This document shows positions 1 through 10,765 of a DNA stretch of 64,000 nt, piece by piece. Each line of letters starts with the position of its first letter. Positions within the stretch are counted from its first letter, which is position 1. The stretch spans positions 41,319,522 through 41,383,521 of the forward strand of contig CM058229.1 in assembly GCA_030180135.1 (NCBI GenBank), written 5' to 3'. This DNA is from Orychophragmus violaceus (Eukaryota > Streptophyta > Magnoliopsida > Brassicales > Brassicaceae). The notes beneath the pieces are model-generated. The model saw only the letters and a program-made list of their open reading frames with translations, was not told the DNA's origin and searched no databases. A program made the position numbers and the translations under genes.

Positions 1-893
1 GATCAGATTTGCTACAGGCGAACCCAAGATCAATCAGATATTTGCTGAAGGTATCGAACCACGCCCTTGGAGCCTGCTTGAGTCCGTAGAGGGCTTTTGT
101 TAACCGGCAAACATGATTTGGCTTTGCTGGATCCACAAACCCCAGAGGTTGTAACATAAAAACAGATTCATGTAGTTGTTTGAGCGACCACCATTTAGCG
201 TTGCAACATTGAGAACCAACCTTATCGTTGCAGAGCGTACGAATGGACTGTATGTTTCTAGGAAATCGAGATCCTCCTCCTGGTTGAAACCTTTAGCAAC
301 TAACCGCACTTTCAGTTTATCAACAGACCCGTCTGGCTTGACCTTCATCTTGAATACCCATTTGCACCCAACTACATTGATGTCATCTGATAGAGGAACC
401 AAAGACCAGGTATTAAGCATGTGGATTGTATCCATTTCTTCAAACACTGCTTCATTCCAGCCAAGATGTTTGAGAGCTGCTATGATTGTTTTTGGCTCAG
501 CAGGAAGCATTGGTGAGGTTAGAAGAGCATATCTGGTGTTTGGTTACGAATCTCATCTTTAGCTCTTGTCCTCATTGAGTGGTCATTTACAGGAGCTGGA
601 ACCGTTTCTATATTAGCATTGTTTGGTGGGATCACCTGGATTTCTTCTGGTACATAGGTATTGTCATGTTGAATCACCTCCATTTCTTCTGTTGGATTGG
701 TGTTAGTGTGTGGTATGTTAGGCTCAGCTTGTTGTTGATCAATCTGAACCGGTTGTATGATTGCATGTACTCCCGGTTGTTGAACAAGAAGAGTAGGAAG
801 CATTCTTGAAATATGAGTTTCTTCCTGCGAAATATCAGGAAGATTAGTTTCCTGCCATGCTTTTAAGAGAGGGGTTTGATACCTTGGGATCAA
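1..893 (-). pseudogene. Copia INT-RT linker and N-terminal reverse transcriptase, truncated
   Basis: Positions 893-519 encode a low-complexity linker ending in the typical pre-RT phrase HSMRTRAKDE. Positions 510-1 encode the RT start (EAVFEEMD, then GCKWVFKMKVKPDG, VAKGFNQEE, ETYSPFV). After a break, GLKQAPRAWF is readable near 60-30. The YVDD catalytic motif would lie left of the window. A frame break near 180-100 shows decay. Confidence 0.85.
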
Positions 894-986
894 TGATTGG
901 TATTGTTGTTTGAAGGGAAAGGATTCCTCATCAAAAACAACATGTCTGGATATGTAAACTTTCCCAGATGGTGGATATAAACATCT

Positions 987-2194
987 TTATCCCTTGTATT
1001 GGGAGCTGTACCCAAGAAACACACATTGAAGGAACCTTGGATCGAACTTGTGAGTACTCATAGGACGCACATACGGGTAACAAGCCGAACCAAAAACCCT
1101 GAGCATGTTGTAGTCTGGTTTCTGATGAGATAGAGCTTTTGTCGGACTCCGGTTGTTCAGAACAGAAGAGGGGAGCATATTGCTGACAAAGTTCTCCACA
1201 GAGAAGGCTTCAACCCAATATTTCAGTGGAGTGTGACTGTGGAATAACATAGATAAGCCAAGCTCAATTAAGTGTCGATGTTTTCTTTATGAGATCCCAT
1301 TTTGAGTTGGTGTATAGGGACACAAAATCTGATGTCTTATTCCACAGTTGACTTGATGGAATTTGAATTTGTTGTTTGTAAACTCCCCTCCACCATCACT
1401 CTGGAAACATTTTATCTTGGTATTCAGTTGATTTTCCACCATTTTTTGAAAGGCTGTGAAAACTGAGAAGAAATCTGACTTGTATTGAAGTGGGTAAAAC
1501 CATGAATACCGAGAGAATTCATCAACAAAGATTGCATATAATTTAAAGGCTTGATTTGATACAACTTGTGCTGGTCCCCAGAGATCACAATGAACACAAT
1601 TTAAGGGACCTGATACACTTGAACTAGAAGAAAAAAACTGTAATCTTGAGCTTTTCCTCATCTGGCAAGGCTCACAAATGTGGGAAGTTCTGTTCTTATT
1701 GACTTCAATGTCCTTGCTGTTTCTGAGATGTTGGAGTACTTTGAATTTAGTGACACAGTTTATGATGCCAAGTTGCTTTTGAGGCTGCACAATGCCGATT
1801 AGAAAATAGTGCAACAAACTCCTTATTCTCCAAAACATAGAGGCCATTACGCAGAGGCCTTCTTAACACCACTTTCTGAGTGTTTAAGTCAATTACACAA
1901 ACCTTATTAGCATCAAAGAATATACCACAGAGATAGTCATCAAATCTTAGAGACAGACAAGAGTGACTTATGTATTTCTAGGCATACTAGAACGTCGATG
2001 AGAGGAAGTATACATGTTGGTGATGCTAGAGTAGTGGATCCGACATGGGTAATGGGAAGATCTATTCCGTCATCCACCATAACCGTATCATTTCCCTCAT
2101 AAGCTGTCGTCTTATAAAGGGAAGATGAGGAAGCAGTAATGTGTGCAGAAGCTCCAGAATCAGGATACCACTCCTGACCATCTTCACCAGACAC
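987..2194 (-). pseudogene. Copia protease and integrase, broken
   Basis: The aspartic protease active site DSGAS lies near 2160-2145 (context EWYPDSGASAHI). The integrase follows at 1847-987: a zinc-binding CEPCQMRK, the catalytic-core segment DLWGPAQVV, an acidic site in CFQSDGGGEF, and downstream core sequence up to VFLGY. Stops and frameshifts separate the pieces. Protease would process the polyprotein and integrase would insert the cDNA; neither can be made whole here. Confidence 0.88.
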
Positions 2195-2239
2195 TTTAAG
2201 AGAAGCAAAGGCTTGTTCAGCATTTGAGACCTGATAGTT

Positions 2240-3101
2240 GTTGTCGAATCGATTGTAGCACCTGAGAGCATTGTGACCTACTCTCCCACAAATCTGACAA
2301 GTTGGTCGTTCCCCTGATGAGTTGGTACCAGATTGATGCTGACTGAAACCTCAACCTCTGGTGGAGTAGCCGCCTCTGCCTCGATACGGACCAGAACGAC
2401 CTCTGCCTCTGTATTGTTGACCATAGTTGTTGTTACCAGAATGTTGGGTTTGAAAGGAAATATGAGGAGTGACAGTAGGTGCATCCTCATATGACTGCAC
2501 CTTGTTGTCAAAGCCTTGGACTTCAGATACAACATCTTTGAAGGTCGGTGCTGGAAACTTAGTTAGAGAACTTTGAATGACTGTGGCGATATGGTCATAT
2601 TCTCGGCTTAATCCGTTGAGGAACCCAAAGATTTTCATTGACTCATCAATGGGTTTCCCAATGGAGCTAAGTGAGTCACAGATCGCCTTGAACTCTCTGC
2701 AGTAATATTTGAGCGTCTTGTCTTTTTTGTGAGGAGCTGCAGACTGCGTCGGAGGGAGAACTCACTGGCGATGGAGCTTTTGTTGAAGTTTTGAGCCAGA
2801 GAAACCCATATATCTCGAGAAGTGACCAGACTATGAACCGACCCGAGACTTCTTCTGATAAGGTTCCAAAGAGCCACAAGCGAACAATTTGGTCAATGCA
2901 AAACCATTCTTCGTAGTGGACATCAGTCTCAGGCGGTGCAATGATACTCCCATTGACGAACCCGATGAGTTTCTGACTAGACAACAGAGATTCAAACTGT
3001 GTCTTCCATAACAAGTAATTGCTATCGTTAAGTTTCAGAGTGACAGAACTTAGGACATGTAAGTTGCTAGGAAATGGGAATTGGTTTAATGGATCAGCCA
3101 T
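2240..3101 (-). pseudogene. Copia gag (capsid and zinc knuckle), frameshifted
   Basis: The likely start is the ATG at 3101, beginning MADPLNQFPF and followed by the usual Copia gag N-terminus (LNDSNYLLWK). The reading continues through at least three frames. A mid-gag stretch includes MKIFGFLNGLSREYD, followed by an Arg/Gly-rich segment and a CCHC zinc knuckle (CQICGRVGHNALRC) near 2290-2245. Gag would package element RNA in cytoplasmic particles. The frame changes and stops make this a pseudogene. Protease follows directly, as in an intact Copia polyprotein. Confidence 0.88.
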
Positions 3102-3125
3102 TAGAACACATGTTAAGATTGTAAT

Positions 3126-3138
3126 GGCTCTGATACCA
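3126..3138 (-). other. Primer-binding site, initiator tRNA-Met type
   Basis: The minus strand reads TGGTATCAGAGCC immediately inside the LTR, the standard plant Copia match to the 3' end of initiator methionine tRNA. It fixes the orientation and inner edge of the LTR. Confidence 0.9.
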
Positions 3139-3550
3139 TGTGAAAGATTAGAAACAGAGAATAGGTTGAAGAGAATACGTTTATTCAAGCTTAACAACTC
3201 ATGAGAGCTTTACACATCTTAATATACAACCAAACGAATGATCTAGAATTATACAATCCTTATCTTGACTAATACAGCTGTAAAGTAGGCTAATCCTCAC
3301 GCAAGGATAAGAGAGAATCAAATTTGTTTAGGAGCTGGAGCGGATTGTCTTCTGTCGTCTTCTTCCTTTTAGCCGTTGCAGATTGTACTGTTGAAGACCG
3401 AGTTTGACTGGGATTCTCAGTTGATTCTTTTGGGCTTCTTGTATTTGTGTTGTGGATAAGGCCCATATTGGTTATGTCACTTACAAATATCACTCACTAC
3501 CGATATATATGGTAGCTCATGTTATCTTCTATAGTTACATAGTTGTAACA
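3139..3550 (-). repeat. 5' LTR of the minus-strand Copia element
   Basis: The inner boundary is firm: the LTR starts TGTGAAAG on the plus strand, directly beside the primer-binding site. The outer end at 3550 is the best TG...CA candidate (minus strand TGTTACAAC). It is unproven because the partner LTR is outside the window. About 412 bp. Confidence 0.6.
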
Positions 3551-3668
3551 GCACATAAGATTTTTGGAAATTGAAAATTGCAGAAAAGAAGCATTAGTTT
3601 TAAGTCAATCACCAATCATAAATGAGATACAATCGCTTTACAACTTATCTAATACTTAGATGAAGAGG

Positions 3669-5246
3669 TGATAACTAGGATTTGAATTCCTTTGAAGTAC
3701 CAATTCTTCAAGCTTATCGATGTAGCTTTGAGGTATCGAACCTTTTTGGGATGGATAAAACCAATAAGCACTCACTAATCCTCTAGAGTCAAATCACTCA
3801 ATTAAGTTTTTGTTTCTAACAATCCTAACGAAAACAATTCAAATAGAAGTAAACAAAAAGCAAGTAAACAAGTGGATTCAATCAATGACAAAGATAAGGC
3901 CTAAAGGTTAAGGTCAACGGACAGGTGACTCGGGATGATCAAGGATCCTAATTCAAACTTCAAAGAAGCTAACCTCCTAGCAAGGAACACAACAAGTTGA
4001 ATAGTTTAATCTCTTAATACTAATCTCTTTACTTAATCCTAATTCAAGAACAAACTCTCATTTGTGAATTAAAATCAAGCAAGCAATCAAACAAGTTCCA
4101 AACCGCCAACAATCACTCTAAACATACATTTTCATGTGCTAGAATGTGAAAGTTCTATCAAAGCTAGAAACTGGAATTTCATCGAACACATGGTGGGCAA
4201 GAAATCCTAAACATCCTAATCAACGTGATCAAGGCTAATTAGGCACTAAGCACACTTTGATAAACGAGATTTTAAACAATCAAGCATTAGAAATCTAGTG
4301 ATCACCCCTAATCAACCTAATCCTACCTAACCCATAAGCCCTATGAAGAACTACTCACTAATCATCATGTGAACAACAAAATCCATAGGGATAGTGTTGA
4401 TCATTAGAGATTAGAGATTTTGAGGAAGATTAAGAAAAGAAATCACCAAAAAGTACTTAGATTAATCAAAAAAATCAAACTTGTTCTTCCAAAAGGTTTA
4501 TAACATAAAATAAAGCTTAAGATACAATAGAAAATAGGTTTTTGGCTTAAGTAGTGTTTTTGGGGCGAACCGGGTCAACCCGGAACAAACCGGGTGTTGA
4601 CCCGGATCCAAGGCAGATTCTGGGTTCTGTATCGGCCAGCCAGCCCGATATGCTGGCCGATATGAGCTCTCGGATTTTTCTGTCAAGGAGCGTATCGGTC
4701 TGGCCACCCGATATGCTGCCCGATATGAAAGTCCTGAATTTAATCTGAGAGCACGTATCGGCCTGGCCAGCCGATACGTAGGCCGATATGGACTGTCTGA
4801 ATTTTTTGTTTCGAGAGACTGTGTTGAGATGCATCCAGTAAATCAGTCATAACTCTTTCCATATAGCTCTGAATGACTTCAAACCACCTCCATTAGAAAG
4901 CTAACTCAATTTCCCATGATTTTTATGTAGAATCCCAGAGCTAAAAGTCAACGTAATATCTTCATATGTCTCAATCTTTCAAGCTCATTGGTTTCGTCTT
5001 TCATCACCATTTCACTTGCAATCACTCCTTTGGCCTCCAAACTCTTCCAAACATCCTTAGCAACTCCAAGAACCTACAAAACATAAGAAAAACTCCAAAT
5101 GCAAGCCTAGAATGCCTAAACCTAGCTCTAGATGATCCTATACTCTAAACACACCAATGACCAAAGAAAAGAAGCTAAAGGAAACTAAAAAAAAGTAAAA
5201 CATGATCCTAACAATAGCCTAAATGCATGAAAATACAAGTATATCA
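3669..5246 (-). repeat. 3' LTR of Gypsy E1
   Basis: 1578 bp, TGATAAC...TATATCA on the plus strand, matching 16839-18413 with scattered substitutions and small indels. It contains three 63-bp-spaced palindrome units (4630-4790). Confidence 0.95.
4630..4790. repeat. TATCGGC/GCCGATA palindrome array, E1 3' LTR
   Basis: Three units start at 4630, 4693 and 4756, exactly 63 bp apart. In each, half-sites TATCGGY, NCCGATA and NCCGATA occupy offsets 1-7, 15-21 and 27-33. The same array is present at 17800-17960. Confidence 0.9.
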
Positions 5247-5262
5247 ATTCCCCCAAACTTAA
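5247..5262 (-). other. Polypurine tract of E1
   Basis: The minus strand reads AAGTTTGGGGGAAT directly before the 3' LTR, the primer for plus-strand DNA synthesis. Confidence 0.85.
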
Positions 5263-7213
5263 ACCTTGCTTGTCCACAAGCAAGCTTAACACAATCACAA
5301 AAAGTTGGGGAAAAGGTTTGAAGGCGGGAGCTCATATCCAAAGACAAAACCGAGATCAACAAGTTCCAATTCGAGTCAACGTCACCAAGATGCAACCAAG
5401 TTAGGCTTACTCCCAAAAATTTAGCCATGCTCATCAAGACAAAACTCCTAGCTCAATTCTCAACCTAGACAAGCATTCCTATCAACTAGCTCTTTAACAT
5501 TCATTAGGTTTTCAAGTGGATCTTACTCAATGCAAGGTGATCAAACTCATTTGGCAAAGGGACAAGGTTTTGAGATTAAAGTGATCTCAATCAAAAGAGG
5601 GGTTTATTCCAAAAGCATGAAGGTTCTCTCATAAAGAAGTGAATGAGCTATAGTAAAATGCTAAGAGTTAGAGGCAATTGGTGCATACTAGGTTGATTTC
5701 CATCTACCCATGCCCCAATTACTTCTTCTCCTAATCTAGCCCACCTAAATGGATACTACCCTTGATCAAGGCTATTTTTGCCTCATCCCCTTTTCTCAAT
5801 CAGACACTTTCCAATCAAACTCCCCAAGGATCAGTACAGACTTTTGAAAACAGTGGCAAATCTTTTCTTTTTAACTTAGCTCAAGTCTTTCTTTAGAAAT
5901 GGTCTCTTTTCTTTCTTTGAGTTGAGCCTTTGGCTTCTTTTCATTTCAAAATATGAGACACTTTTCTTTTCTTTAAACACATAAGAGCTTTTCTTCTTTT
6001 AAAACACTTTGCCAACAAACATAAGATCCTAACCAAAATCCCTTTCATTCTTCCCTTTCTTTACTCTCTTCTTCCATTCCCAATTCCTCCCCCAAACTTG
6101 GATTCTAGCCTATTGCAAAGCTAAAGGTGATGAGCTTGCACTATATGGAAATTTTCCCTAGTCGCCTCATACTCAACACTTTTTACCTAGCTCGTTCAAG
6201 AAAATAGGCCTACCTCTCAACAAGAGTGTTTATGGTTTGAAAGAAGGGTGGTGAAAGGTGTGGAGTCTATTCAAGCAAGAAAGAGTGGTAAAAGGGATAA
6301 GAATGCTTGAATATTTTCAGAGTTCTCACTTAGGTAGAGCTAGTGTCAATTCAAAGCCTATTTCAGTTTCAAATCAAGTTTCAAAGCAAGCAATCCGAGC
6401 ATGGTTCGTCTTAACTTTCTAGCCTTTCTTGAATTGCAATCTTAGGACAATCAACTAGCTCAAACAACTAGCATAAAGAACGAGTCATCACTCAATCAGT
6501 CTTACAAGGAAATTCAATCATTGCTCCCTATGCATGCGTCCTATATGATGCAACTAGACTCGATCCTATGATGCAAGTGCAACTACAAGCTTTCTTTTTG
6601 AATTTTTTTTGAAATTAAAAAAAAAAAATTTGGTTTTTTCTATGCCATAAATGAAATGCATGAGATTCAAAGTGAGGAAATGGAAAATAAGAACAAAGAA
6701 AACATGATTAGCAACTAGCCTCTCCCCCAAACTTAGTTCACACCGTCTCGGTGGGAAAGCAAGCTCGAGAGAGAGACTCAACAAAAGGAGAAAAAGAGAG
6801 AAAAGAAGCTAAAATGCAAGTATGTACAAGTTGGAGTGTTACCTGGTCCAAGAGAAGGCGTATCGGTCGAGTGAACCTGGGCAGTGAGAGCGTATCGGCC
6901 TGGCCAACCGATACGCCAGCCGATATGATGTCTCGGATTATTTCTGGGAGGCACGTATCGGCCTGGCCAGCCGATATCGTGGCTGATACTGCTTCGCTGT
7001 TTTCCTTTCGACCACTTTGTCTAAGATGTTTCGGCCCTTTCTTAACGCCAATGAGTCCATAGATTCACCTATCAACCAAAACCTGATAAAAACTCAAAGC
7101 AAAATATCAAAGATGACTAGCAAAAGATCAATATGTACAAGGATAAACATGGGAATGTCTCCCAAGTGCGCTTTTGTTTAAAGTCGTTAAGCTCGACTTT
7201 CGCAAACCGTGAT
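5263..7213 (-). other. E1 3' non-coding region
   Basis: About 1.95 kb between the end of the gag-protease frame and the polypurine tract, where pol would be expected. I see no RT, RNase H or integrase motif on either strand. It holds A/T tracts (6600-6640) and a second palindrome cluster at 6861-6990. Confidence 0.7.
6861..6990. repeat. TATCGGC palindrome array, E1 internal
   Basis: Units start at 6893 and 6956 (63 bp apart) with the same half-site geometry as in the LTRs. A lone half-site TATCGGT lies at 6861. Confidence 0.85.
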
Positions 7214-7664
7214 TTAGGCGGTTGAAGAGTGTGGCCTGCCCTCGAGAGTGATGGCTAGGACCTGAGAAGTCAGCTCACTGAGATTGACTGAGTCGCCTTG
7301 GAACCTTGGACTGATCGAAGCCTTTATAACCTTTGGAGACATCTTTGTCACCATATCCACAACCTTCTCTTTGGGAGCTTTTTCCTCATCGATGCTCAGC
7401 TTCTTCGAAGAGATGGATCCAACAAACTCAGTCCTTATGGTCATGGGAGGAGTTCCAATAGCTCTATCTACTCCCTCCTTTTGAGCACGTCCCATGTGCT
7501 CACTCAATGATCCATAGAGAGTGGGTTTAGGCCAAACTTCCTTGCCTACAGTTTCAAATAGCCTTGCCTCCTCTAACACATCATCCTCATTTGGAGAGAG
7601 GATGACACCACAAGTGTGAAGAGATGTGCTCCTTAGAGGATAGTAAGCTTTGGTATCAACATTA

Positions 7665-8234
7665 TGTTGGGATTGTGTCCTAAAATCACACTTGTACTCA
7701 CTCCTGATAGTAGTTGTGTATCGAGATCAATCGTTTGTATAACACTGGTGATTGTAATGCTTTGCTAGAAGCCTCTTGTAATCTGTAAGTTGTAGACTTA
7801 CTGCCAGTATTATATGATCCTATAGGGTCACACACCTAAGTTTTATGATGTATGTGTCGATCGATACATGAGTGTGTCGATCGACACAGTAAGTGTGTCG
7901 ATCGATGCATATCGGGTTTTGACATAAACAAGTCGGGCTTCTCCGATGGTTTAGTGATGTCATTTCCAGGTCGATATATAAAGGCTTATATGGTCGACCT
8001 GGACCCTGACCGTCACTGTAATTCTCAGAGAGAAAAGCAGAGACATCGAAAACTCATTCCCTGAATCCGGCACTAGCATCCCGGTGTTCCAGGTTGTGTG
8101 AGTGTGTGCTTGGTAGAGGCGAAGCACTTGATTCGCTAGATCTCGTTCACCATTCTATTCCGCTGCCAGATCTGAGGTAAGAACGAGGTTGGTAATTTCA
8201 ATATAACAAACCCTAGATCCTAGGAGTTCTAACA
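7665..8234 (+). repeat. 5' LTR of Copia A (shortened)
   Basis: 570 bp, TGTTGGG...AACA. Compared with the 680-bp 3' LTR it lacks two blocks, of about 79 bp and 31 bp. The LTR of element C keeps sequence like the first block, so the 5' LTR has probably suffered deletions. The 31-bp loss lies exactly between two palindrome cores. Confidence 0.93.
7854..7908. repeat. GTGTCGATCGACAC palindromes, A 5' LTR
   Basis: Three cores start at 7854, 7874 and 7895 (spacings 20 and 21 bp). Confidence 0.9.
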
Positions 8235-8235
8235 G

Positions 8236-8247
8236 TGGTATCAGAGC
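8236..8247 (+). other. Primer-binding site of Copia A, tRNA-iMet
   Basis: TGGTATCAGAGC, one base after the 5' LTR. Confidence 0.92.
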
Positions 8248-8394
8248 ATGGTAGGGTTTAGTCTATTGAATCTGTGACATTTAAATCGAATTCTGATAAA
8301 TTTGATTAGTTATTTGCCTGCTAAATCGTGTTCAAAAGTTGTTAATCTCGGATTAAAGCCTCTGTGGAAAACACGATGTCTGTGTTTTCGCAGC

Positions 8395-9025
8395 GTGTCG
8401 ATCGACACAAAGCGTGTGTCGGTCGACACAGAGCGAAAACGCGTAAATAAAATTTAGGGTTTGTCGCATGGTGTCGATCGACACTAATCTTGTGTCGGTC
8501 GACACATAGCGAAAACTCGTAAAAGATATTAGGGTTTTCGCACAGCATCGGTCGACGCACTGGGTGTGTCGGTCGAAGCACCGCGAAAATGCGAAAGATT
8601 TGAAATCGCACTGTGTCGATCGACACACTGGGTGCATCAGTCGACACAGACTATGCGTATGGATAGATCGGTTCAATTGGATTGAACTGGTTATCTCGCA
8701 TGGTTATGTCTGTTTAATTCAAAATCCCTAATTCTCTACTGTGTCGATTGACACAGGTTTAATGTCGGTCGACACAAGCCTTACGATTGGTTGAATCGGT
8801 TCAATTGAATTGAACTGGTTATCTCAATTAGAATAAACCGATTTAATTGGTTAAGATCAGTTTGATCGGATTAGTCGGTTCAATTGGATTGGACCGGTTA
8901 TCGCGATTAGTTAAAACTGGTTGAATCGGTTCAATTGGATGGACTGGTTAAATAGGATTTGACCGGTTATCTCAAATGATCTGAAGGTTGCATATCAAAA
9001 GTCGACCAAGTGTGTCAGTCGACGC
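8395..9025. repeat. Paired palindromes in the leader of Copia A
   Basis: Five pairs start at 8395/8416, 8471/8492, 8545/8566, 8613/8634 and 8741/8762, every pair exactly 21 bp apart. A single core is at 9012. Several pairs are bracketed by TCGC on the left and GCGA on the right. Between them are repeated GGTTCAATTGGATTG phrases. No ORF; this is the untranslated leader between PBS and gag. Confidence 0.92.
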
Positions 9026-9850
9026 ATATGGTGACAATGCGAACTGTAATCGTTTGGTTTTGAACCAAATGATCAAGAAACCGAACCGAATGACCTAACC
9101 CACTGAAATTAGAACGATTAAAACTTAATTAAAATTAGAAGTAAAATGTTCTAAACCTATCTAATACACATTGGATGTGTGTTGGATCAAAGCTTAGTTT
9201 CAATAAGGTCAACTGTCAAAACTCATTTAGTTGTTGTGATAGTATTGCCAAGAGCTTGGTATCCACAATTTCATGAGTAAGGCAGATAGTAGTGTTGATG
9301 GTCTTGTAGTGCTTGACATCAACTATTGCATGACCTAAGAGATTGAGTTACTAAACTTTTAGAGTTCCATTTCCTCAACTAAATATCAAGTGACTTTGAT
9401 GTCTTGCCCAATCTTGTCTACTGTCAAGACTCGTGTTGTTGTTAGATATCCTTGGAGTCCTTGGTATCCACAGCAACATGAGTAATGCAGGTGATCATTG
9501 ATAGATTTGCAGTACAACTATTAGTGATCACAAGACATAAGAGATTGGTTTTACTTGACTGGGCTGTCAGAAGTTCTGGGCCCAGAGACATCAGAGTATA
9601 TTAGACATAGTTTGTCTCATCTACGACCAAGAGTTGTACTGGGTACAATTAGCAATGATTTGCTTACCTAGATTACTAAACTCTGGGTGATGACGAGTCG
9701 TCCACTCAGATCTTAGTGATGAATGGATCTTGGATCATTATATTCATTGAGGAAACATTGTTTGAATATAATGCGAGTTTTCTTATTGGATAAGATTCCT
9801 CATTTCCTGAAATCATAACTAAAATTTTCTTTGATTAAAATTTTCAGCAT

Positions 9851-10765
9851 ATGTCTAAAACTACCTTCTCGTTACGACCCGTCCTTGAGAAGGACAAGTT
9901 AAATGGGTCAAATTTCCTGGATTGGTATCGCAATTTGAGATTAGTCCTCAAGCAGGAGAGTAAGGACTATGTCCTTGAGAAAGCTCTTCTAGAAAGGCTT
10001 GGGGCCAATCGCTCGAATGTAGTATATAATGCTTGGAATAAGCATTATATTGATGTGGTAGATGTGCGTGGTCTGATGTTGGCTACCATGAACTCGGACT
10101 TGAAGAGTCAATACGAGAACATGGAGTCGCCAATAGAGATGATCACCAGCCTGAAACTAAAGTTTCATGATCTGGCACGAGTTGAGAGATTCCAGATGGT
10201 GAAGTCTCTCACTGGGTGCAGACTACCAGAGGATGTTCCAGTGAGTCCTCATGTCATTAAAATGATGGGTTACGTTGATAACCTGGGGAAACTAGATTGT
10301 CCTGTCAGCTTAGAGTTGGCTACTGACATCATTCTGCAGTCACTGCCGTCAAGTTATGATAAGTTCATTAAGAATTATATCAAGAAAGGCTTGACGAAGA
10401 AGTTGACTGAGCTGCATGGCATGCTCAAGACAGCAGAGCAAAACATCAAAAAGGGTAAAAGATTTAAAAAATCTTGTATTGACAAGGGTGAAGGCAAGGC
10501 CGTTCAGATTTGGAATCGGGATAAGCCTTTGTCATCTTTTAAACCAAAGTCAGGCCCATCTGATGTTGATAGATGCTGCTACTGTAAAGAGTTTGGGCAT
10601 TGGAAGAGAAATTGCATTAAATTCTTGGAAGATTCACAAGAAATGGAGAAGATGTATGGTACTTCTTCTTCAGGTATTGTGTTATTATTTCAAGTTCTAC
10701 GTATGTATTGGATACTAGTTGTGGTACTGATATTTTGGAAATATGCAGGGCCTAAGCAACAGTAG
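9851..10765 (+). CDS. Copia A gag
   Basis: 304 codons open from ATG 9851. The gag capsid-like domain starts TTFSLRPVLEKDKLNGSNF and includes DWYRNLR and ESPIEMI. A CCHC zinc knuckle CYCKEFGHWKRNC lies at about residues 245-257. It would form cytoplasmic particles that package element RNA. After the knuckle the frame runs into sequence matching C's protease region (LDTSCGT in C) and then stops at 10763, so protease itself is not usable. The start agrees with that of element C's gag. It is probably still translatable as a stand-alone gag. Confidence 0.85.
   Translation: MSKTTFSLRPVLEKDKLNGSNFLDWYRNLRLVLKQESKDYVLEKALLERLGANRSNVVYNAWNKHYIDVVDVRGLMLATMNSDLKSQYENMESPIEMITSLKLKFHDLARVERFQMVKSLTGCRLPEDVPVSPHVIKMMGYVDNLGKLDCPVSLELATDIILQSLPSSYDKFIKNYIKKGLTKKLTELHGMLKTAEQNIKKGKRFKKSCIDKGEGKAVQIWNRDKPLSSFKPKSGPSDVDRCCYCKEFGHWKRNCIKFLEDSQEMEKMYGTSSSGIVLLFQVLRMYWILVVVLIFWKYAGPKQQ

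Larger units (their letters stand above)
1..3550 (-). mobile_element. Copia LTR retrotransposon, partial, decayed
   Basis: Minus-strand Ty1/Copia element cut by the left edge of the window. Reading leftwards from its 5' LTR (3139-3550) there are a primer-binding site, gag, protease, integrase and the start of reverse transcriptase, which is the Copia domain order (integrase before RT). Each domain lies in a different frame or is broken by stops, so the copy is dead. The 3' LTR and the RNase H region lie outside the window. It carries neither of the palindrome families seen in the other elements. Confidence 0.93.

Noticed and set aside
7854..9025. Clustered GTGTCGATCGACAC repeats as a CRISPR array
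   Set aside because: Spacing is about 21 bp, cores are degenerate and lie in a plant retrotransposon leader. There are no unique 25-40-bp spacers and no cas genes.
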